Source: Plasmodium malariae
Taxonomy: Eukaryota; Apicomplexa; Aconoidasida; Haemosporida; Plasmodiidae
Assembly: GCF_900090045.1 (NCBI RefSeq)
Contig: NC_041785.1
Span: forward strand, 1,302,001 to 1,366,000
DNA length: 64,000 nt
Direction of reading: 5' to 3'
A program made the position numbers and the translations under genes. Below the pieces are notes generated by a model, which did no database searches, was not told the DNA's origin, and saw only the letters and a program-made list of their open reading frames with translations. Below are positions 15,001 through 27,000 of the stretch, piece by piece (the stretch's first letter is position 1; each line of letters opens with the position of its first letter).

Positions 15001-18000
15001 GAAAAGGAGAAAGAACGATATAATAGAATAAAGGAAAAGAGACAAAAAGTTAAATGTAATTACCATTCATTTTTAAGTTACATATTTCATTGTGTACTTG
15101 TTTGTGGATCCTCTGTTTTTAAACACATTATGGAGTTAAATAGTGAAAACGGGTATAAAAATAATAATAATAGTAATGGTAATAAAAATAAGTCCAATGA
15201 CACAAATAACAACAATATTAGAAATAATAATGAGCATGTTAATAATATTATTGATAATTTAAATAATAATATCAATGATATTCTGAACTGCATACAAAAT
15301 TCGGCTAACAACAGAATTCTGAATAATAATTTTAATGGAATAAGCAGTGTTAGTAATGAAACAATCTACAATTTAAATATAACCAATAGAAACAACCCAA
15401 ACATCTCTTTAAACAATATTAACAACAACAGTTTGCAAGAGAATACAGAAACAGTTAATACTTGTAATAATATCAATGTACAATCTACGCCTAATAATTT
15501 ATACATAAATTCAACGGTTCCAAATGAAAAAAATGACAAAAAAACATCACATACGTTCTCCAATTTTGATCTATTTGAGAATAAGGAACGAAGTACATTT
15601 AACCCTTTACACACGAACGCTTCTTTACTTATTCATTACTTTGCTTGCGCTGCGTACTATATTAAAAAAGTGGATATTTATAATAATATGAATTACTATG
15701 ATGAACATGTGCATAATAATTTTAAACAGTATTGCTTATATTTGTATGTAGTTGATCATGTGGCCAATATATATTCAAAAAATATAAAAAGGAATGTTCA
15801 TAATCGAAAAAAAAAATTAAAGTATATAAAGGAATATGTACAGAACAATGGAGTGTCAGATTACACGTATGAGATGAAAAAAGACCAAAATAAAATTTTG
15901 CCTGATATATGTGAACATGGAGTTAGAAAAGATACAAAAAATTATTTACTGGATAACAACGAAGAGGAAATTGAAGAGAAGAATAGTTCTATAAAGGGAG
16001 ACAACAAGCACGTTCTTTTTGCGGAAAATCATAAATATGTGAAAGAAAACTATAGCAAACATATTTTAGATGATAATTATGAAGGTCATTATCCAGAAAT
16101 GTTCGTTGATTATGTACTTCAATTAAAAAAAAAAGTTTCAGTAAATGTAATTATTGATATTAATGAAAAAGTACATCATATATCTTCACCTAATTCTGAG
16201 ATGATTAAATTAAGCATAAAAGATATATTTCCTATGCCAAAGGAAAAAAAAGAAGAAAAATGCTTTTCAGAAAAAGTAAATTATATTAGCACAAATCCTA
16301 AGGACGTGGTATCAAAACACACTAACGATGATAATAAAAAAAAATATTATAATAATATCGAAAAAATAATAAATATAAATGAAGATGAAAAGGAAACAGT
16401 TAAACGAATTTGCAATAAATCATTTAAAACTCCTAACATAATATTTAGTGCTGATAACGATTTCAATTATATTTTACAAGAAATGAAATTCAAGAAAGTG
16501 CAAGAATTTCTATGTGTTGAATCTAAATCAATAACTATGAATATGGATATGGACAAAATAGGAAAAGTAAAATTAGGTTCTCATATTGAATTAGTTCATA
16601 TAAATAATATGCCATATCCCTTAAATTTAATAGGTAATTCAGAATTATACTCAGGTACACACAATTCTTCCTTCGCTGTATCTCTTTCAGTATCCGATAA
16701 TAATCTGAATAGCAGATATGAAAATATCAACAATTTCGTTAATATAGAAATAGGTGTATTAAATATAAGGAGAGAATATCATATGAAGGATGATATGAAA
16801 GAAAATATAAAAGATGACATAATATTGAATGACTGCATTGAACAGAACAATAACATATTTAAAAAGTATAGCAGTTGTAAAATGTTTACAAATGGCAAAT
16901 TATATAATAAAAATAATAATTTCAAAAATTTACACAGATTAAGTGATAATGTACTACTTAGCTATAACAATTATTCACAACAGCGTGGAGAGGATGATGC
17001 AATATTAAAATATTCTTCATTTTTGCCAAAAAGTATAGAAAGAAAAGTGTTTACCAATGGGACAAGAAGAAATGAATATAATTTTTCTATGAAAAACGAC
17101 ACAGTGGAACCTTATAATATAAATAAAAATCATAATAAAAAATACGTCGAATATCTTATGAAAAATAAAAATTTTTGTAGACCTTATAAAAAATATTCTC
17201 TAAAGAATTGTGAAGATGAAGATGGAATGTCCAACAAAATTCGCACGAATGACTCATATAATAGTAGCAATAATAACAATAATTATAGAAATAATAATAA
17301 TAGTAATTATAGTAATAATGACAACAGCAATAATAGTACTAATTATTATTATTACACCTATTCTAAGATGTTGTCAGATATATATCCTATTAACTCGAGT
17401 GAAAGCATGATTTACAATAATTATGCAAACAAAAACGAGAACAGTTCAATTACCCTGAATATTACAGATGGAACAGTTAGTTCAATGGGTTTGTTTTCTT
17501 GTAACAATGGTGAAAATATAAAACCGTTAATAATAAATAAAACTTCAAGTTCGGTATGTATTACTGTGAAGGTAATTGGGAAACAAATAATTTGGTTTTT
17601 AAATGATACCATAATTTATCGTAATGAGTTTGACGCAAAAATGACCAATTTTGTACCACTTATTAGAGTTTTTCCTAAAATAGAAAATAGAAAATTAGAT
17701 GAATATAAGAACAGGGAATGTAACCCATCTGTACATATGAAATTTATTGATATCAATGAAAAAACTTTCGTTTCACCTCTATCTGAAATATATTTTAAAT
17801 TTGAAAATATTCATGAAATGAAGTATAAAAATGACTGTATAAATATCAGAAAAAACTGGAATAAAAGTTTATGGAAACCTATGTGCTTTTTTTTACCAGA
17901 TTTTACAACAGCAGTAGTATCACAAACAACAAAAACAAATATGAAAAAAAAAACAATACCATCCATAATACCACGTGCAGATAACGAAATATTAATACAA

Positions 18001-21000
18001 TATTATAACTCTAATTACAAAGAAGTTATTTGTAACGATAATTTTTCTAATATTTTTTTCCTGACACCCAACATTCATATTAAAAGCGAACCGATAAATT
18101 TTACTCATTTGATGCATTGCAAAAATATACAGGGGGAAAAATGGAAATTTCTATCTTTAGAAAATATTAGAACTAGAAGAAATATATCTGTTATAAATTA
18201 CTGCGGTTTGGTGAATTCATATAACCAATCAGAAATAAATAAAGTAGATTTGGGTACATTAAATAGCTGCGAGCAAAAGACGACAAAAGGAGACATAAGC
18301 ATACAAAATATGCCAAATATACAAAAACCTTATGCTAAAATATTAGAAACGAGTACAAAGAATGATGTAGAAAAGGAAAATACCAACAAAAGAATTATAA
18401 ACGATTTGAATATACAGAATTATTTGAATAGAAATAATAGAAATGAAGACATAGTTGCAAACAATAAAAATAATTATGAAGTTATGCATAATTTTCTTTT
18501 ACCAAATGATAATAAAAGTAATGAGAAAAACAAAAAAAATTTAAATAATAGTAATGTAAATTTAAAGGCAAATTTATACGAATTAAATGATGTAAATAGA
18601 GCACATTATACATCATACTACCAGGAAGTTATCGCTGAATGTACGAACAAAAATTTTATTCACAGTAATTATATCAACGATTACTTTACGTCAAATAATG
18701 ATAGTAATATACACATAAAATATAAGCTTAACAATTTTCCAAGAATAAAAAAAGACATCTCTTACAATATAAAATATAGTTCTATTCAAGAAATTAATGA
18801 CACTAGCCATAACATTGCTAAATATAAATTTAATGAAAAAGCGAAAATTTTAAATGATGTAAGTAATAAAAAAAAATACACAAAAGACAATCAAATATGT
18901 TGTGACGAATATCAAACAAGGAATAATAGTTATTCGTTCATAAGTTATCATGATACTAATAATATTAATGAGGAGAAAAAGGGGAATAATAATATTATAC
19001 ATGTATCAAATAAAGACGATATCAATGAAATTAATAATAGTTCCGAGGAATATCATAATTATAAAGAGCATTCCTATGAATGTCTTAATTGTTGCCTATA
19101 TTATATAGGATGCAAAGAATTTAAATTATGTATGGATTCTTATGATTCTATATTTCCTGCAAAACATTTTATTTTTAACTGTACTGTATGTTTTAATGAA
19201 CATGATAATAGGTATAATGGGAATGAAATTAAAAATTCGATTGGTATTATATGGGGTATTTACCGCTGGTTATGGACAAGCAATGGAAAATTTATATGCC
19301 CGTTAAAACTTCCCCTATGTATATCTGAATTACCATCAGAAAAAATAGAAGAATGTGAAATAGAAGTTCCAATGTTTAAATCTAAGGACAATTTATGCAT
19401 GGAATTTGAACCACTATATCAAAGTTTGTTTTTTTATAAGAATGGAAATTATGAGTTTGGATTTAAATTTGATACTTTCTATAATTATAGAAATATGAAA
19501 AACATTTGGTTAGATGATAGAAGTAAAGATATGAAAAACGAAGATGATATAAATGCATCGAAATTTTCCAATTCTAGTAGTATGAGTAATGTGAACATTA
19601 ATGAAATAAATGTTATAAAAAATGGAGAAAATACATATAGAAATGGTATAAACGATAAAAATAATGTACAAAAAGATACATATAAAATCCAAAAAGAAAA
19701 GGATGTCAAAGATTTTAATAATGAGAATTACCCTAATTCACAAATGTATATAAATCATCCTTTTAGTTCGTTATATAATTCGAGAGCATATAATAATAAT
19801 AGTTGTACACATTCTATATCTAAGGAACATAAGTGGAATAAGAGAATAAATGGCACAAACAATATAAAAACAAAGGAAAAAAAAATTAATAATGATATAA
19901 ATTGTAATATTTGTAACAACAATAATTATGAGAACATTGTGGAAGATAACCAGAATGAAACTGTGACGAGAATACGAAATCATGTTAATATGATTAAGCT
20001 GTATAACTCTTTATTATTAAATGATTGTGAAAATGTTTCTTTTATTCTAAATTGTAATCCAGATTTATTAGCAAAATCAGATGAAAATAAACGAGAAATA
20101 TCATTTGAACATTATGAAATGAAGCAAGAGGATTTCCCTTATGAACTTATTTCATCAATGAAAAATATAATATACGAAAAACATTTAACACCTTTGATGT
20201 TAGCTTGTCGAATAGGATGTGAGGAGTGTGTAAGAATAATAATAAGTATAGGAAAAGTCAACCCTAATAAAGCTTGTCATAAAATGGAGAAAGAAACTCC
20301 CTTAATGATAGCAGCACAATATGGGCATATTAGACTTGTATATATATTAATCTGTGTATATGGTGTACAAATAAATAAAAAAGACTCCAAGGGAAACACA
20401 GTTTTGCATAAAGTGTTGTTGAATTATGGTAATGATGAAGGAAAAGGAAATTCTACTTTAAAAATGGTTCAACTGTTACTAAAATTAGGAGCTGACATTA
20501 CTATCCGAAATAAAAAAGGTGTATCTGTGGAAGAATTAGTGCAAAGAAATATGATAAAAAATAAAAAAGTGGAAAATATATTAAAAATATGGATTAAATT
20601 AACCTTAAAAAATAAAAAAAAAGAGAAAAGATATTATATTAATAAAAATATTATACCAGGTTTACTCTCGAATTGTTCGATAGTTGTTGGATTTCCTATA
20701 AACACAAATAATTTGAATAATAGATCGTCCGTAAAAATAAATTCGTTCGTTGTAGGAGGAGAACAACTGGTCACACACAAACATGGGGAAAATGTTAGAA
20801 GGTATGATGATGAGAATGATTTCTGTTGCAACTGCAACTTTGACGAGGAGGCGGAAATGGCATATAATAATAATTATTATAATATAAGTAACTGTATTAA
20901 TGATAAGTATAATAATGGTAACTATAACAGTGGTCATTATAACAGTGGTCACTGTAACAGCGATAATTGTAATAGTAGTAATTATAAATATAATTATAAT

Positions 21001-24000
21001 TACGATAATTATAATTATAGAGAATGCTTTGTGAGAAAGAAGGATGAAGAATATTTTAGTTGTGATAATTCTCCCAGAAATATTCCTGTACCCAATTTAC
21101 GCAACCCAGAGAAAAGCATAAAGGAAAGAAAAAAAAAAAAAAATGAAACGGATAATATATCAAAATGTAACAATTTTAATAGTAGTTCTACCTTTTTAGA
21201 ATATTCGAAGGAAAGTAATGATAAATACTCGGAATATATAAATTCATCTGAGAAGAATGATTTTACCAGAAGGAACAAAAATATGTATGGAAATAAAAAT
21301 AAAACAGATTATTTTAAAGAGATAAATAACAAATTGGTGAACTATGTGGATGATACAAATATGTTATATAGAGAACGCAACTGTGCACATGACAATAATA
21401 ATAATAGCTATAGTAATGATAGTACCCATAATAATACTAATATTTATAATAATAACAGTAATAATATAAAATATTTGAATGATTCAAAATATAAGGATAG
21501 CAAATTGTTCTTGCAAAAGGAGTATCTCAGTGACACAGATATATATGGAAACGAGTATGACCCTTCTGAATTAAGGAATAAAAATAAATTGGATTGTAAT
21601 TTAATTAATGACAATGAAAGTAAAGATGTTCACTATATAATTATAGAGGAAAATGAGGAGGGAAATCTGAAAAATAATGCAAAAGACCAAATAAATAAAA
21701 GCCATAATATTCAATATATTTTAACAAAACAAAGGAAAAGATACAAGAATAAAAATGATATACTAAGTCATATTGTCGTTCACCCCCATGCTGATAACAA
21801 TTTTTGTGATTCTAATATAGAATGTATGGATGAAGAAGAAAAAATGTACAAAAATAACATTTTAGAAAAAGAAAATAAGAATAAGGGAGAATTTTATTAT
21901 AAGGATAATAATTCTCTAAAAGGGAATTTTAAAAATAAATGCTTCGTCTTTTCAAATTCAAGGAAGAATATGTTCAACTGTCAAGATGTGTATGTAAGTC
22001 TAATAGAATTTATAAATAAATCAGGAGTGTTTTCAGATATGTTTAAAAATAATGGTTATTTAGACTCTAAGAATATTCCAAAATTTGATGAATTAAAGAA
22101 TGTACTAATGCAAATTAAGAATGAGGGTGATGTAGTTAAAGGATTTCAGAAGTTTTTAGAATTATTTGATTTTCTATATATGGATGAAAAATTAAAATGT
22201 TTCCTAAATATTGATCTAAGAAAACACTTAGAAAATTGTGATAGTCTAATTGATTTAGGTTATATCCTTTTAAAAGTGGACAGTTTCAGTAGCATTTTTA
22301 ATAATTTTAAAATAAAATGGAGTAATAGTGTACGGGAAGAGTGGAGAAAAAGATTAATGAAAGGTATTGGTATCCTGAATGAATTTTATGATATACAATG
22401 GAATACTGATTTCTACACAGTTTTTAAATACGAAGAAGATATACTAGAATCTGCATCAGTTATTGATAATGTATTACGAAATGGAAATAATATGTTATTT
22501 TATAATAACTTAATGGACATGATAGACGACAAAACTCTTATTTTAAAGAGTATTCTTTACGATTCTCATATATTTGACGATAAATTTAAAAATATTCATT
22601 TGGAGAATTTTAATAAAGATTCTATTTTACATGATTTTTGTTCTAATAAAAATATTTTAAAAGATTATTTTTTTCTAGAAAATAATAAAAATATTATTAG
22701 CAATACCGATACAAATGAAATTACGGACAAACATAAACATTTTTTAAGTAAATATTTTATTAACAAGAATAGAAAAGGAAACAAAGAACTTTACTCTGGT
22801 TGTGATTCAGTGGAAGATGCAAATGAGCGAAAGGAAAAAAAATCCAGAAAGCAGCATACATTTGACAGATCAGCTTATAAAAGGGATTCAAAGCAGCATA
22901 TACCCTTGTTCAAAATGTCTAATGATATATGTAGTAGTGGAGATGATTCAAATCATATAATTAGTAATGGAAACTATATATCAAATGGAACTATAATTGA
23001 TAATTGTTCAATACACAACACATCTAATAGTAAGGGAAAAAATATGGAGAATAAGGAAAATGGTAAGAATGATGAAGTACTGTGTACGAATATGTCTAAC
23101 TGTTATGTAAATAATAGCACAAACAATAATAGTAATATTAACAATGTTAGCAATGCTGGAAATATTGATCATGTTAGCAATATTGAAAATATTAGCAACA
23201 ATGGAAATGTTAGCAATACTGGAAATATTAGTAATATTAGCAATATGAGTAGATATAGTAACAATTTATTCGGTAGTAAGGGAGATAGGAAAATGGAAAA
23301 TGACATAACGAAGCAGGACTCCATGCGATCCATAAAGGTAGATGTTACGGTAGAGAATAATAGCAACATCAATAGTAATAACAGTAACAGCAATAAGAAC
23401 AATAATAGTAATAATAAAAATATTGCTAATAATAAAAACAATATTGGTAATAATAATAGCAACAATAATAACAGTAATAGCAATAATAATAATAGTAATA
23501 GCAATAATAATAACAGTAATAGCAATAATAATAACAGTAATAGCAATAATAATAACAGTAATAGCAATAATACAAATAATAACATTAGTTGTAATAATTA
23601 CACGCCAAGTAGTAAAAATAAAATCCAGTCGCCTAATGGTAGAATATCACGAAATGCACATATAATGTTTGAAAACACTTATGAAGAGAATATGTCATTA
23701 AATAATAATTTTCCATTTGAATGTTCAAATATGTTATTAAGTCAGAATCACGAGAATAATATAAATCAGTTTATGGGCGAAGAAGAACATGATAATTTAA
23801 TCAATTCTAGTAGTAAATATATTTATGTTAAAAATTATAATGATGAAGGTAGTTATTTCAGTAAAGTAAATAGATATAGTAAGTACAAAGAGAAAGCACA
23901 TAATTTGAAGAAAAATTGTTTTAATAAATCAGATATTGATCCTCCATTGTATACTAATAATTTGAATAGGAAATATTCTCTTGATAGAAGTTTTTGTAGG

Positions 24001-27000
24001 GATAGCTATGATGAACATGAAAATAATGAAAAAGATTACAGTCTAATGTGCGAAATGCATTTTACATCGTTGCCTTCAGAAAATGAAATGACGAGAGCAG
24101 AATGTAATAAAATATGGCCATATACTCTAGACACATATATTCTTCATATATATGATTTAATAAGTAGTTATATGGATTCAGATGAAAAAATAAGTTTATT
24201 TGTTTATCATGCATTTGATATGGAGAAAATAAAAAAAAAATTACCAAGTAAAACATCTCAATTATGGAAAAGAATAAATATGTCTTTAGATGATTTTATT
24301 GAAGAAATAAAAAAAGTTCATAATTTTACAATGAGAATTGTGTATCAAAATAATTTTAAAAACTATGGAATGTTTCCACCAAATTTTAAAAAATATTTTG
24401 TATTAACTGATGAATACTTAAAAAATATTACAAAAAAAAAGCTAGTTATGACTGTAGATTTTTATAAAAATAATGTTTACGAACAAAATAAATACCTTTT
24501 TTTAAAAATTATACAAGATCGCATAACTTTATTAAAAAGATTTAATACTTACTTTGAATGTTGCCTTCCAATTACAGCTGTATTATTCAATAAACCTATC
24601 ATTAATTTGGAAGAGCACGGTTTGCGCACCATGGAATGTCCTTTATGCTTTTTTATGAGCAATGACAAATACTTTCCGTGGAACACACAAAAAAAACATA
24701 GAAGTGATATATACAATTGTAGCAGCTATTTATTATCGAAAGTTAAGAATGAAGCGGATAGCATCGATTCCAAGAAGGTCTCTGCTATAAGCATGAATAA
24801 TAACTGTAGTAGTAGTATCAACAATAGTAGCAGTAATGGCATAAGTAATAGCAGAAATAACTGTAAATGTAATGGTATAAGTAATGACAGAAATAACTGT
24901 AGAAGTAGCTGCAGAACGAATGGTAGAAACACTAATGGGAACTGTCTTAATTATTATATGAATATGTGTAGAGACAAACTATATGACTATCCAAACGAGT
25001 TCAAGAAATTCAAAGGTTTAAAGGAGAACATAAGCAATGTAATCTGCCAAAATATAGAAGACACAGGAAATAAGTGGAACAATTTAGATCATATTGATTG
25101 TACAAAAAACAAAAAGGACAATATATCTGTAAGTGGAAATATAAGTAATTCTTTGGTGGTTGCAGCTGAGTTATTATCTAAACATAATGCATCACACAAA
25201 AGCAATAATAAAAATAGTAATAATAATAATAGAAGTAGCAATAGTAATAGTAATGGAAATAAAAATAGCGAAAGTAATGGCAATGAACACAATGGTAGTA
25301 ATGGAAACGGTAATGGCAGTGGTAAACCTTTCGTGATCAGTTATACCTGCAGTAATCATAATAATAGTACACAAAATGAATTTCTTTGTGATAATTACGA
25401 GATGTTAGAAAAATCAAATGAAAATATACATTTGTATAATAGCAATGAAGGCGAACATGAAAGCTTGGAGGATCCAGTGGCAGATTGTATAAAACATTGT
25501 AAAAATATGTACTCATCTAGTAAAATGGTTTTAGCAATGGGGTCATCTGATTTACCAATACAATTATCCTCCTATTTATTTATTAAAAAAATTCTTAAAC
25601 ATGACACTACATTAAAATTATGGAAGGAATGTCTAAAAAATATTACTTCCTCAAGTTCAGAAAAATCGAACTTGACATTAAGAATAGATAGAGGTATGGC
25701 TGCAACAGCAAAAAATATTGCTCATACTATGTGGTATCAGAGTACGTTTTCATTATTAAGTATAGATACTCATAAACTTAGGGGGAAACCAAGAGATAGA
25801 CCGTTTATGGTTGTATTTATTGGAGAAGGTGCAACGGATTTTGGTGGTCCTTTTCACGAATATCTGTCTTCACTTTCTAGGGAAGTTATGGGTAAGCTAT
25901 CAGATTCACCTGATAAAAGTTTACCCGTATTTCCTTTGTGTATTCCTTGTCCTAATTACACACAAGCTATTGGTGGAAGACAAGATACGGTAATAATTAA
26001 CCCTCAAATTAGTCCATATTCTATAAAGGAATTAGAATATGTTGGTGAAATAGATATTATTGATAATATGGAAAGTTATAGATGGCAGATATTGAATATA
26101 TATAATTCTATTAAAGAGATAAAAAGCAAATTATATAAGTCACAAAGTAATAATTATCAAATGTATAAGGATAAAGAAGAAAATGATTTCTCGGAGGAAT
26201 TTGGAAAAAGAAAGGAGGATCAAATATATATGCATTGTTCAGCAGATAAGGATCCATGTGAGAGACCTCATAATTCAACTAGTGCTAAGTATTTTAACAG
26301 TAGTAATGAAAATATGGATCATAATTATTGTGGTATGACAAGGAATAATAATTTTGTCCTCGATGAACCTATCAGTACAAAAAACAAAAAGGGTAATACT
26401 CGGACAGGAAAATGTAAGTGCAGCCAAGATGACAGTGGTATTAGCGGAAACAGTGGTATTAGCGGCAACAGTGGTAGTAACGGTAATAGCGGTAATAATA
26501 GTAATAACACGAGTAAAGAATCATTAGAGGAAAAGGCTAACTCAGGAGAGAAGAGTCAGAATGGAGGTTGTAATCCTAAAAACAAAGAGAAAGTCTACAT
26601 ATTCAATAATAAAAAATCTGTTACATTTGAAAAAATAGAAGAAGATAATAAGATGGATTTTCATTTAGGTAACAAATATTATAGAAGTTATGTAAGCGAA
26701 AATAATTCTACTGAGGAAAATGACATTTTTGAAGTTATTAATAATGTATCTTTGAAAACTAGAAAAGATCTTGTGGATAGAATATTAAAAAAGAGACGAA
26801 ATGAAGAGAATGATAAATTGTTACGAAAGGAAATGGAAAATAAAAAAGAATGCGATAATATGAAGAAGAACAATAAAAAATATAATGATACAAACAAAAA
26901 CAATATGTATGTAGAATATGATGAAAAGACTACTAAAGCAATGGAATTAGCTATGTATGAATCCTTAGGTAGAGTTATGGGTATGTGTGTTTGTATAGCA

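Noticed and set aside
23169..23585. 138-codon minus-strand frame of almost pure leucine
   Set aside because: It is the antisense of the Asn/Ser tandem repeat in the HECT gene; AAT repeats read backwards give Leu/Ile/Tyr frames. Similar antisense frames at 10114-10527, 35373-35762 and 56075-56619 have the same cause.
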